From the NCBI GenBank assembly GCA_030267965.1, contig BRYA01000664.1:6146-49315 (forward strand): DNA of 43,170 nucleotides. Reading direction: 5' to 3'. The position numbers and the translations under genes were made by a program. Within the stretch, counting starts at the first letter, position 1. Each line of letters starts with the position of its first letter. The stretch is from Triparma columacea. Lineage: Eukaryota; Sar; Bolidophyceae; Parmales; Triparmaceae. Under the pieces are notes generated by a model. It was not told the origin of the DNA and did not search any database. It saw only the letters and a program-made list of their open reading frames with translations. Shown here piece by piece: positions 31,001-41,753 of this stretch.

Positions 31001-32802
31001 CGTCGGTCTTGTACTTAACCTTTGAGGCCAAGCTTGAGGTAGTGGTGACAGTGACAAAAGGGTCTGACGTGCCGTCCTTCTTCTTTTTAATTTTCTTGTC
31101 GTCCTCCTCTTTCTTTTTCTTCTTCCCGAAACCCGGGAGGCTTACCTTCGGCAAGCTCGCGAGTATCCCCTTCCCATCCATAACCTTTATGTGCTTCGCC
31201 TTAATTACCATTACGTGCAGTTCATTAGGACCCTTACCATCAACCTTTTTATCCTCAACGTTGTCAAGGGGTGGCTTCGAAAGGTCGGACTTCAGCTTGA
31301 TGTCCTCTTCGTCTAGTTGCTCAAGCTTTTGGAGGGAGGGAGGGAGGGATGGTGTGTTGGTTACTTGAAATAACCCATCAATCATGTCCCTCACCATCCC
31401 CTCCCCCCCCTTAACCCCACTCACCTCCACCCCCGCTCCCGTCTCCTCCCCCCCCCCCCCCTCCTGTTGTACAACCTTAGCATCCTTATTATGGCACCAC
31501 CTAAACGCCACAAGCAGTCTCCCCAATTTATCGCTAACGTCCCCCTCCAGAGTTTCCAAGGTCCTCCACTCCCTATTCTCCTCCCCTCCCTTAAGCTTAC
31601 CAATAGGAACCTTGAACTGGCCGATGAAATCGGAGCCGCTAAGCTTGTCGTAATCGTCTACCTTTACGGTTAGAACACTACCGGGATTACTGTGACGGAT
31701 CACGAAGGACTCGTTCCAGACTGGATTTAAGGACTTGGAAATTACCTTTGTCTTCACTTTTGTCGACCCTAATTCGACTGTCACGAAAGGGTCGGAAGAT
31801 CCGGGGGACTTCTTTCTGAATATTCCGCCCCCTTCGTCCATGATTTTAAGTGAGGTTGCCTTGATTACCATAACATGGAGCTCGTTCGCTGGGTGGTCGA
31901 CGTCCACTCGAATGTTCGCTACGGAATCGGGGATAATAAGGGGAGGGTCGGTCAGGGATACGGGGGTGGGGGTGGAGGAGATTGGGGGGAGGGTGGAGGC
32001 TGTTGAGGGACGGTTGAAATTCAACGTGAATTCTATTTCACCTTTGGCGTCCTGGGGTGGGTGAAGGGAGGGGAGTAAGGCGCAGGTTTCAGGTTTCGCG
32101 CGATGTAGGGAGGTAGGGAGGGCGAGTGACTTTTGAGGGTTGCGTAGAATCTGCCTCACCTCCTTCATTTTCCCAAACTTTGCCAGCCCATGCTTGCTAA
32201 GTTTAGGCTCAATCTGGTCACCGAAGTACTCCAGCGGGAGTGTAACGAAACCCAAAGGTTCGGAGCCGAATGTATCGGAGTCATATACCTTAAATTCGAT
32301 GGAAGGTAATTGGGGAGATGGGATGTCAAAGTCATAGTTGGAACCAAACTCGAATGTCTTTGGGTGGTGTGTGTGTTTTGAGTTCGGGGATGGATTAGTA
32401 CATTATAATTTATGTGTATTGCACATATTATATATCGGCCACACGCACGTCTCACCTCGTCAAACACGGGGTTCACCGTCTTCTTCTTGGTCTTACTCTT
32501 ATGCACCTCCTTCTTTACAGGTTTCCCTGTCCCTCGCTCTAAAATTTGTATCGTCACGTAAGGGTCCGAGGTACCTCCCTGTAAGGATGAGTTATATATA
32601 TACGCACGCAAGAAAGAAAGTGAAGTGCGTTCGACGGTTGGGAGGGTATGATTGGTGGGGTCAGGCAGGCGGTTAGGATGAGGGGTCTGAAGAGGTAAAG
32701 GGGGAATGGGAGAATTGTCAGGACACCGCTCACCTTATCTGCAGCTAATAATCCCGTACAGCACACCAGGCGGAGCGTCAGTGTCCGCTGTTGGTTTGAC
32801 AT
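28088..32802 (-). CDS. Four-C2/WW-like/IQ/leucine-rich-repeat scaffold protein
   Basis: Eight exons: 32802-32734, 32578-32456, 32357-32160, 32051-31425, 31325-30550, 30461-30047, 29934-29098 and 29002-28088, giving 1,319 residues. C2 domains lie at about 5-120 (GGTSDPYVTIQI, NPVFDETFEF), 178-305, 365-530 (with a Lys-rich loop, KKKKKEEDDKKIKKKK) and 560-705. Most keep the SDPFVTV and D.D calcium-loop acids. Then come a Lys-rich linker, a WW-like segment (W752-W775, YGNWIEYEDVETKKAYWYN), an IQ-like helix (about 870-890, LQRVVRSFLLRQ) and charged coils. An acidic run and ribonuclease-inhibitor/tropomodulin-like repeats end the protein (about 1150-1265: LDLSMNHICNVGAAEIAKMM, RIDLRSNLIGDFG). No membrane helix is seen. 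Inference: a calcium-dependent, calmodulin-linked membrane or cytoskeleton scaffold. Acceptors at 32357 and 31325 end in AAAG. Confidence 0.9.
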
Positions 32803-32961
32803 GATGCCACTTGGGTTTTTGGGACTTTTGTCCACTTTGACCACTTTCACACTTCGAGACAACAAAGTGGAAGAAGTGAACAATCCAGTCCTTGCGGCCA
32901 TTCTTCTCTAATCTTAATACTCTCGCCCTATACAAAGCTGTATACAACATATCTTATTATT

Positions 32962-34519
32962 ATGGCGTTTGGTCATCATTGTACTTCAGCATTCCTACAT
33001 ATATACATAGTTTTAACCCTTCTGATTCTGACTGCGCCTCTTGTCGGGTCATTCTCTCAGATTTCACACATAAGATTACCTCATTTAAACTCACGTTCAA
33101 TTCAACAATCACCATGTACTTATATACTGCCGATTATGATTCGATGTAATACACATAATGACATCCCTAATAGCATACTATTCTCAATGAATGGAGATGG
33201 TGAGGGTGACAACCCTAACAAAAGGGGAGATGAGGCACAAGATGATGAGGAGAGAGCTAAGATTGAGGCAATGAGGGCCAAACTAGAGAGCGGCATATTT
33301 GGAGTCACAGTAGGGGATAGTGAAGAGGGAGAGAGTGCTGAGTATGGGGAAGGTGCTGATGAGGAGGACAATCAAGGTGAGCTCAATACACAGTGAGCAC
33401 AACGCACAGTGAGCTCAACGCACAGGGCTCAACCGATGGAATATAGCGCGTGCATCCCCTAACCCTAACCCTGACAACGTTTGCTCCCCTCCCCACAGAT
33501 GACTGGGGAGAAAGCCCCTTTCCCTCGGTAACAATCCCCTCCACTCTGCCCAACACCCTTTCCGCGAAAGCCTCCACCCACCTTTGGTCCCGCCCCCTCG
33601 TCCCCTCAAGCGGTCCCCCCCCCAAGGACTTCAAGATCCAACCCGGTCAGATCCTCCTTGCCAAACCCGAGTACTTCACAAGCCGCTACAAAAAGTCAAG
33701 ATCGCCAATGGGCATGGGATCCGTAGATAACCTCCTCCAGAAGTACGGCCTCACCACGCCGCTACCTCAGGAGCTTGGGCCCGACAGGATTGCTGATTTG
33801 CTCCCAGTCTTGCTTGTCGTTGAGGTCGGCATATTCAGCACGACGGCTCTGCTACTTAATAGGAGAACAGGTTACCTCCTTGGCGACCTCCAGCAAGGCG
33901 ATGGCGCCGCCGGAAACGCAGGTTCCGGTTCCGTCGGTGATTCCTCCTCCGGCTCAACCTCATCAGGTCTGGGCAGCATGGACGCCTTCATGATCCAGCC
34001 CTTGTGGTTCGGAGGTACCAGCGGTGGCGCTGGCATGAGCATGGTCCACCTTGCGGGGGAGAGGGTTAAGGGGGCGAAGAAACTAACGGGGGACGGGGTG
34101 TGGTACGGGGGGGACTTGGGGAAGGCTAACGACGTCGTTAATAAGGCAAGGGACGCGCAGAGGGTGGAGGGGGAGGAACCGGTGAGCGGGTTTAGCTTTA
34201 AGTTCTTCGTGCAAACTACCAAGTTCTTACCTCTCGTTTTGGAGAAGGTAAGCTCAGAGAGAGCAGAGCCGCGTATCACCAACAAGTCTAACCCACTTCT
34301 GCAATAATCTTTCCCCTGCTCACTCGTTCGCAGGAGGTGACCTCGGGGCTTTGGCTAGTTGCGGACGTCGGGCGGGACGTTATATTCAAGGGGCGCGACA
34401 GGGCTGGCGCGAAGAGGGCGAAACCCCTCTGGAAGGAAGTCCTCGAGCTCGCCGATGACGAGGGTTGGAATGAAATCGTGAAGGAGCTGTACGAGGAGGA
34501 ATATGGGGCAGAGAATTAG
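32962..34519 (+). CDS. AlgH/UPF0301 (DUF179) family protein, putatively plastid-targeted
   Basis: Exons 32962-33376, 33499-34247 and 34334-34519 give 449 residues. The N-terminus has a signal-peptide-like helix (HIYIVLTLLILTAPLVG) followed by SFSQISHIRLPH, as in ochrophyte plastid presequences. An acidic spacer follows (about 78-138). The family core begins near residue 190: PGQILLAKPEYF, then LLVVEVGIFSTTALLLNRRTGYLLGDL, LWFGGTSGGAGMSMVHL, GVWYGGDLGKANDVV, FKFFVQTTKFLPLVLEKEV and GLWLVADVGRDVIF. These follow the bacterial AlgH/YqgE order. The biochemical function of the family is unclear; plant and algal members are plastid proteins. A Gly/Ser-rich insertion (about 290-310) is unusual. The start is 159 bases from the divergent scaffold gene. 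Confidence 0.85.
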
Positions 34520-34587
34520 GAACGGAACGTAAAGTTAATGTGTAAAAATGACAAGCCGTATCGCGAACTGTCAAGAGATGCTCATTT

Positions 34588-37500
34588 TTATCCTCCTCCA
34601 CCACCCGCACCACTTCCCCCCATCCCACCCCCAACCTCTCCCCCCTTGACCCATGCCTCATCCCATCCCAGCTCCCCCTCGAACCCTAACCACATCGTAA
34701 CGACCACCGCAGCTACAATTGCCATCCAAGTGACGGTCTGTTTAACCCCCGCAGCGTAAGCAGCCAGGTAGCTGCAGTCCTCCCCCCCCCATCTAGCCCA
34801 CTCCCTGTAGTTCTCAAACGGGTTGTAGACCATGGTGCACTCGCAGTTCCCAGTGTCGTAGTCGCACTTCCCGTTCGGCCAGGAGCAGTTGTTCAGGCAC
34901 TCCCTGAACTGGCAGTACTCCCCGAAGTAGCCCTGGCTGCACATGCACCTCGAGACTGGGAACTCCACTGAGCAGTAACCGTTGTAGGAGCAGTTGTACT
35001 TGCAGTCTTTTATGCTGCAGTCCTCCCCGATGAAGGGGGGGGCGCACTGGCACGTCGCGAACCCATCGCATATCCCATTGCTGTGTCCCGGGTTCTCCAG
35101 GCTGCAGAAGGACTTCTTCACGTCCGGGATGTACGTGTCGTCGTCGGTGTGCGTGTACCCAGAGTAACAGCAGTGGTTGCATATCTGCTCGTTCGTGATG
35201 TCGTCGTAGTAGCAGAAGCTACCGGGGCACGTGGAGTTGCTGCAGTCCAGCCCGTAGTAACCGGGGTCGCACTTGCACGTGCCGTAGTCGCACCGACCGT
35301 GGTCGCTGCAGTTGTTGTTGCAGTTGTTTATGTTGAAAGCCCAGAAGTCGTCTAGCACCGTCGTTTGGTGGGTCACCTCAAGGCTGGCCTCTTGCTTCTC
35401 AGTGTACCCCACCCCCCCGTAAAACATCAGGAGGCCCTCCTCCTCGTAGTAGGTCGCTGTGTGGTCGCTCCTGGAACTCGGGAACCTCCAGAGCTCCTGC
35501 CCCTCCTCAACGAACTCCTCCCTACACCCGTCCCACCCGTACCTCATCCTCTTGGGCTGGTCAATCTCAATCTTAACGTCGCTCCTCCCAAACATACCGT
35601 CGAGAGAGGGAGACCTGTCGGTCGGCGTGCCCTTCCCTGACGTGCACCTCTCCCATATTGTGCCCACAAGCGCGGAAGAGTTGAGGCGGGGGTCGCTCTT
35701 GAGGTACGCGGGGATCTTATCGGCGATGTCCCACTTGCGGGCGTACTGCCTAGGCCCAGTCGCGGAGTAGGGCGCTATGGGCGTCCCGTCGACAAGCCGA
35801 GACGGGATGGTCGTTAGCTGGGCCTGCTCCTTCGGCATGGCGTCAAAGGCTAAGTTGATTATTTCATCCAAGTAATCAGCGGCATTGTCGTGGACGCCAA
35901 AGTACTCAGTCGGGAACCCAGAGCCCACATAGTAATTGGAGAAATCGTCCCCGAGGTTGCTGTCCTGCAGCCTCGCGTACGGTATCATGTCACCTCTGCT
36001 CGCCTTCAGCTGACCCTCGTCAATGATTGCGTCCATGGCCCTCCACATGTCCTTGGGGTACTCGAGCTCCTCGCAGAGGTTGGCGGGATCCTGAATAAAC
36101 TCGATGTCGTCCTGGCAGGATTCAGGCCAGGTGGCGTGGACAAAGGTCTTCCTCTCCTGCCACCTGGAGGTCTCAATGTTGAAGAACCACGTGTCGTCGT
36201 AGTGGTGGTTGTTGTAGTAGCCGCCAAACATGATGAGAATATTGGGGGCGAGGCCCTGCTTGGTGGCGAGGATAAGGATGTGATTTGTGCGCCGGTCGGG
36301 CTTCGGGGTTCCCGCAGTGTATGTGAGCTCTGTCCAGTTCCCTCCCTTGAGGTCGTAGTACCAAAGGTCGTCCAGGAAGAAGGGATACGTCGGGTAGGGG
36401 GTGAAGCCCCCGACCTTGAGGGCCTGGATGCCGCTTCCGCTGCCCGGACCATCTGTGCTGATGTAGGGGTAGTAGCTGGTGAAGCCCCCATGGATCCATA
36501 TGCCGTGTCTCTCCTTGTCGTAAATTCCAGCATGCCCGGCCCTCTCTTGAGGCCAGGCGACGCTACAGGTCACGTCATTACGCGTCGACCACTCGATTCC
36601 TGGGTCACTCTGGCAAGCCTCCACACCTGTCTTTACCGTCCAGGTCCCGTAGCCCTTGGAATCAACTGGCACCTGCTCGTCGGGGAGGAGGTGTTTCTTG
36701 GAGTACGTCCACAGATCGTTTAGGTACCCGCCCTTGGGGTAGTGGTCGTAAGATTTGTAGTTATTTCCCTGGCTGTTGTCCGGGGAGAAACCGTGCCAGA
36801 GCCTGTGCCCTCCAAAAAAGATCATGCTCTGCTGGTTGGTTTCGGGGTCCTTGACTCCGCTAAGGAGGGAGAATTTCCACCTCTTCCCGGGAGCTTCGTC
36901 ATCGCCGAAGTGCCCGAGGGGGTATATTTCCATCCATGTACTGTCCCTCAGGTCGAAAGACCACATGTCGTCGCAGTAGTCTTCGCATCGGTGCGAAAAC
37001 CCTCCGTAAATTAGCATAGTCTTGTCGTCGAACATGGCTGAGCCGTGGTGCCACCTCTCGGAGGGAACAGTGCATATTTCCTTGCCGTTCTGGAAAACGC
37101 AATTTCCATTCCTCCCTCCGGGGTGCAGGGTGCTCCATCCGGTGTACTCGCAAGCCTTGTCAGCATACCTTGAGAGGGAGGGGAGGGAGGAAGGATTCGA
37201 GGGTTTAGATATGGATACACTTGTTCTACTCCGTCCACTAAACCATACAACTCAATCATTTTTCTCTCACCTTTCGCAATCCAAGTCATATTCCCAAACG
37301 TCGTTATAGTAGAGACCGACGGGAACGAACCCACACTGGTCCTCCTTCACCTTTTGATACTCTTGACCTAGCTCGGTTATGTCCCCCCCGTAATCCCACT
37401 CATAGTAGCATGACTCGTCGTTTCCGCTCGTTGTGACATCTGGGTCAAGCGGTGTACAGGTCTTCTTTGGTTTGCAGCTGGCATTGTAAACCCCAGTCTT

Positions 37501-37913
37501 TACGGGGTAGCCATCATAGGTCGCAAACTCAAGGCGTCCCTCGTTCTCTTCGATATTCTGGCAAGGAGGAGAAGATTAGGAGGGTTAAAGAAGAGGGAGA
37601 AGAGGGAGGGTGAGGGGGAACTCAAGGGCAGCACTAACCAACTCCCAGGCGGGCCCAACATGGTACTTACATAGGTCTGAGGAACGTGTTCTCTCTGAAT
37701 CTCATTATCTCTACCCGCAAACATGATCAGTTTGCTTCCATACATGCTAATTGAGTGCCCCCTCCTCCCCCTCGGACCAGTGGCATACCCCCAAACGTCC
37801 TTCCAGTCCTCAAATTCTTTTGACCACGTACTCTTGTAGTCCCACTTCTGCCACGCGTCCGCCCGGAGGAGGGAGAATATGGCGAGGAGCAGGAGACGCT
37901 GTGATGTCTGCAT
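34588..37913 (-). CDS. Large kelch-repeat/EGF-like type I membrane protein (attractin-like architecture)
   Basis: Exons 37913-37671, 37557-37271 and 37168-34588 give 1,036 residues. A signal peptide opens it (MQTSQRLLLLAIFSLLRADA). Kelch-type blades run to about residue 785: RRGHSISMYGSKLIMFAG, WHHGSAMFDDKTMLIYGG, MIFFGGHRLWHG, GHAGIYDKERHGIWIHGG, ILIMFGGYYNNHHYDDTWFF and HTATYYEEEGLLMFYGG. A Cys-rich part with at least three EGF-like modules follows (about 789-975): CSDHGRCDYGTCKCDPGYYG, CDGFATCQCAPPFIGEDC and CSYNGYCSV. A transmembrane helix (about 985-1005, MAIVAAVVVTMWLGF) and a Gly-rich tail end it. Attractin and MEGF8 share the kelch-EGF-TM layout and act in cell-surface recognition or signalling. 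Likely a surface adhesion or receptor protein. The intron 2 acceptor is CTCAAG. Confidence 0.9.
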
Positions 37914-38223
37914 CTCAGTTCACAGGATTATTAAACTAAAAGGGAGGGTCAGCTATTGGGGGAAGTTGCGTTGAGCAAATAGGACCGCCGGGGCAAAGTT
38001 GAGCCCAAAGCGAGAAGTGTGTAGTAAAATATGCAACGGTGAGCAGTAGGGGAGGGTGAAAATGAATTGCCCCTCTGTTATAGAGTTTGGTTTCCGGCAC
38101 AATGAGGGGCATCCAAGGGAGGACTTGGGAAGGTGAATATCTGCTCAAAACCAGCAAGAGTTTATCAACGCTCAGTTCAACCAACGGTGTTGAAACTCGT
38201 CGAGAACACACTCACAAGTGAAC
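37914..38223. other. 310-base gap between divergent kelch/EGF and acidic coiled-coil genes
   Basis: It must carry promoters and leaders of both genes. I see no TATA box, repeat or RNA gene in it. Confidence 0.4.
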
Positions 38224-41178
38224 ATGAGCTTCTCACGCAAACCCGCTGATGTCTCGGCTGCCTTTGAAGACCACCCTTGGGATATAAACCCAGATCATGA
38301 GGAGAAAGAGCCCAAAGGCAGTTCAGTGGCTGACGACTTCACCGAAGCGAAATTCATCCACGCAAAGTCTGCTTACGACCTCGATAACTCTAGGGTGTCG
38401 ACTAATGACAAAAGCACCGCTAGCTTCGCACCTGATATCTCGAGCATTACAGCAGCTCCAACCCCAGCAAGGAAAATGGGGGGCTTGACCGCACAGGAGC
38501 TCGCCGACTTAAGTTCAGAGGAGGAAGAAGATGCCAGCGATGGCGACGAGGACGATGGTTCTGAGGAGAGGAGAGGGGGCGGGGAAATGGGCAAGGGAAG
38601 GGTGGCCAAACCGGGAGTCTTTATGGGCGGAAGGATGAGCTCCGCCCAGCTCGCCGACTTGGACTCGGACGAGTATGGCGACGACGATGAGAACGACGAC
38701 GATAGCGAGGAAGAGGAAGAAGAGGACGAAGAGGACGAAGAGGAGGAAGAGGAGGAAGAGGAGGAAGAGGAGGAAGAGCAGGAGGAGGAGGAGGAGAAGG
38801 AGGAGGACGTTGAATTGGAGGGGAATGCGAAAGGCAAGATAAGTGAGGACAAGGAGGAAGGCGACAATGATGAAGGCGACGTCGTGATTACTCGGAGAAA
38901 ACAAACAGTCTATAGGAATGCCCACAGCGTGGAGGATTTTAACTCGGATGAAGAAACCGAGGGGAGAGTAGAGGGATTGGACGACGCTTCCAATACCAAG
39001 AGAGGAGAAGCAGGCGGGAGCGAAGGGGAGGAAGAACAGGACGAACACTGGGATCATCACCACGGAGAAATTTCCATCGAGGCAGGGTCCCCTGGCTCCA
39101 CGAGCTCCCCAAACTCCTCCAACTATCCAACTTATTCAAACTACAATGACTACAACGCCACTGAAATCACCTCAGCCTCACCGTCCTCACCAATCCAGGG
39201 AGAAGGTGCTAGCGACAGCGATGATTACAACACAACAGATGGCGGGGAAGGCGACAACGGCACTCAGTTCAAGGTGAGTAAGGGGGGAGTGTCAAAAGAG
39301 CTTTGAAGGCCATCCAACTATCGTCGAGACAGTCGCACTATGCACCCGCCCCCTTACCCTCAACCCGAACCACCTTCTTCACCCCCCCCCCCCCCCCCCC
39401 CTTTCTTCCAGCTTGCTTTGAGCACCGCGTCAAGCCTCCAGAACCAACTGAACCAGGCCCACCACCAGATTGAGACACTGCTGACGAAGCTCGTCGCGTC
39501 TAGAAATAACACGAAGCAGCTAAAGCAAACACTTGCGGTACAAAAGCATCAGTCGGCCGACGCTATCAGCAAGATGCAGTCCGATTCAAGGATTCTTGTA
39601 GCAGCCGCGCATGAAGCGGCCGCGGCCACGCAGCAGAAACTTTCCCTTGAGCAGTCGTCGAAGCTTTCAGCCTGCCTGGCGGAGAACGACAAGCTAAGCG
39701 TCGAAAACGATAGGATGAAGGGAGAGCTCGACGAGTTTAAGAGGCAGCTAAAGAAAGAAGTCAGCCCCGCGATTTCCCCGAGTCCCGAAATGCAAAGGCT
39801 ACGGAAGGAGTTGGAAAGGGTTGAAGAGCAGCTCCAGCTCATGCAGCTTAGGGAGAAGGAGAGGAAGAAGGAGCAAGAGAGGGAGAAGCAAAACGCCCTG
39901 AATGCCGTGCCTTCTCCGCCAAAGTTCGACCTCGAGAAGGAGGCGAAGATTGCGCGGCTCGAGGAGGAGGCTTTCCAACTCAATTCTACAATCGCTGAGC
40001 TCCGGGCCGACCTCGACGAGAACAGGAAGGAGACAAAAGACCTGGAGGAAGCAAGAAAGAGCCAGAGCAGCAGTCAGCAGAACCTCATTGATCACCTAAC
40101 ATCACAGGTTGCAAAGATGAAGCTCAAGAGCGAGCAGGGGGAGAAAGGTCTTCGAAAGATGGTCATGGTGGGAAAGAAAGAGCTAAAGGAGTGTAGGTTG
40201 GAGCTCAAGGCCGCTGAGGAGAAGGCGAAGAAGCTTCAACATGCTCTCACCAAGAGCAGACAAGACTGTAAGAATGCTACTGAGCAGCGAAGCAACCTTA
40301 CTGCAAATTTGAGAGCTGAAAGGAGCGAGCTCAAGACACTAAGGTTGGACTTTGCTGAAGTTTCTGCCAAGAAAGTCAAGCTCTCCGAAATACTTAAAGC
40401 CTACAAAAAGTCTGAGGGCGAGCGCGAGAAAAAGTGGAGGGGAAAGGAGACGGAGCTCAAGTCGAGGCTTGTGGCTGAAAAAGCAACTTCGTCGATGAAA
40501 TCTGCTGTGAAGGAAAGTCAGGTCAGAATGGTCCTCGGGAGGTGCCTGATGAAACTCAAGATCTCGGCCTCAGAGGCGAAAAGGCACTCTAGCGGGTTGG
40601 GGAAGGAGAGCGGAGGGGAAGAGAAAAAACAGGAGGAAAAGGGTAAGGAGGAAGAGGAGGGGGCCGAGGTTGAGGAGGAAGTGGGCCTCGGGAACTTGAA
40701 AGTCATTGCGAATAAGATCGAGGATGCCGTTGATTCGTTTCTCCACGCGCATCACACTCACGCCGAGTCAAGGGTCGCAAAGGAAAAGAAGAGCCTCCAA
40801 GAAGCGCACGATGCCGTGGTCTCCAAGCTTGCGTCAAGTTTGGCGAGCTCGAGGGGGGGGGGGGAGGAAGAGAGAGGGGCGGACAGGAGCGGGCGAAGTG
40901 AGGGAGAAGAGGTGAACCCACCCACACCGACCGTGCCAAAAACAAAGGTCGGAGGGCTGATTGGAAACTGGTTGGGGAACAGCAGCAACAGCAAAGGGGA
41001 TGTAGGGGGAGCTCATGGAAGTCCAAGAGGTCAGGTCAAAATCAGCGACCTTGGGGAGGCAAGCCCATCCAGAAAGCACACTCCTCACCACGTGTCTGAG
41101 TACGCCCTCAGTCCAACACTTGAGGAAGTAGTTGGAGGGCCCAGAGATGGAGGAAAGAATCCGTTTGACGATATGTAG
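38224..41178 (+). CDS. Acidic N-terminus plus long coiled-coil protein
   Basis: Exons 38224-39273 and 39412-41178 give 938 residues. No family is assigned. Residues 1-350 are disordered and very acidic, with two similar motifs, LTAQELADLSSEEEED and MSSAQLADLDSDEYGD, and an almost pure Glu/Asp run of more than 50 residues (about 155-200). Residues 351-800 form a continuous coiled coil (LQNQLNQAHHQIETLLTKLV onward), with a break near VSPAISPSPEMQRL. The tail has a Glu-rich linker, a helix (LKVIANKIEDAVDSFLHA) and a Gly/Ser-rich end with KVGGLIGNWLGNS and KNPFDDM. The NPF-like end could bind EH domains. A GRIP-less golgin-like or centrosomal tether is possible but unproven. Start: the first in-frame ATG. 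Confidence 0.85.
39382..39401 (+). repeat. C20 homopolymer in intron, next to 3' splice site
   Basis: About twenty consecutive C bases sit just upstream of CTTTCTTCCAG in the coiled-coil gene's only intron. C runs replace T runs at many acceptors in this window (for example before 14518, 17464 and 12480). Confidence 0.9.
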
Positions 41179-41365
41179 GACGTAATCGCTTAAAAGTTCC
41201 TTTCGAAGTACCACCTTGTGGCCCTTTATTATTAGTTATTGGAGGTTGAGAGGAGCAATTTAGGGAGACTTTTCTTAATTTGATTGAACACCGTAGTGCT
41301 TCATTTATACACACCGAAGTACACATCAAAGTCTTCCATATATATATTCAATTAGCCGTATTACG

Positions 41366-41716
41366 TTATATTCTCTGAGGAGGTACTTGGGGCTTCAGAC
41401 CAAGCTTCTCCATTTTCGAGCACCGGCACCAGGGCAGGGAATTACTCTTGTCAAGGAGTGGGAAGGATAGGAACGAGTAAAGGTGAGGGATTGCGGTTGG
41501 ATCGGGGGCCCGGGGGAGGGGAGGTGGGGAGTGGATGGGCGAGGGGAGGGAGGAAGGAGGGAGGAAGGAGACCTTCGGTGAAGAAGACCCCACAACAGCC
41601 AGAGTTGGGAGTTGGGTGACGGAAATTATTTTGCCCGTACGAAAATTTAACGTTGGAGCACCATTACTCACACCAATTAACGCCGTCGCGCCACAATATT
41701 TTCGCACGTGAACCAT
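41366..41716 (-). CDS. Small ORF, doubtful
   Basis: An unspliced frame of 116 codons starts at an ATG 37 bases from the start of the divergent membrane-protein gene. Its ends read like protein (MVHVRKYCGATALIG; DKSNSLPWCRCSKMEKLG). The middle is Pro/Ser/Leu-rich and looks like an intron pyrimidine tract. A GTGAGT donor at 41671 and an acceptor ending GACAAG could remove it. No family recognised. It could be a tiny two-exon gene or chance. Confidence 0.3.
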   Translation of the reverse strand: MVHVRKYCGATALIGVSNGAPTLNFRTGKIISVTQLPTLAVVGSSSPKVSFLPPSSLPSPIHSPPPLPRAPDPTAIPHLYSFLSFPLLDKSNSLPWCRCSKMEKLGLKPQVPPQRI

Positions 41717-41753
41717 GTAACGCAGATTTTTTAGCACCCCCGACGAGGTCATC

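Noticed and set aside
35083..36723. Long plus-strand Val-rich frames
   Set aside because: Antisense to the kelch/EGF exon, whose protein has repeated blades and Cys-rich modules.
38373..39063. Minus-strand Ser-rich and Leu-rich frames
   Set aside because: They are shadows of the GAG/GAC acidic tract in the plus-strand coiled-coil gene.
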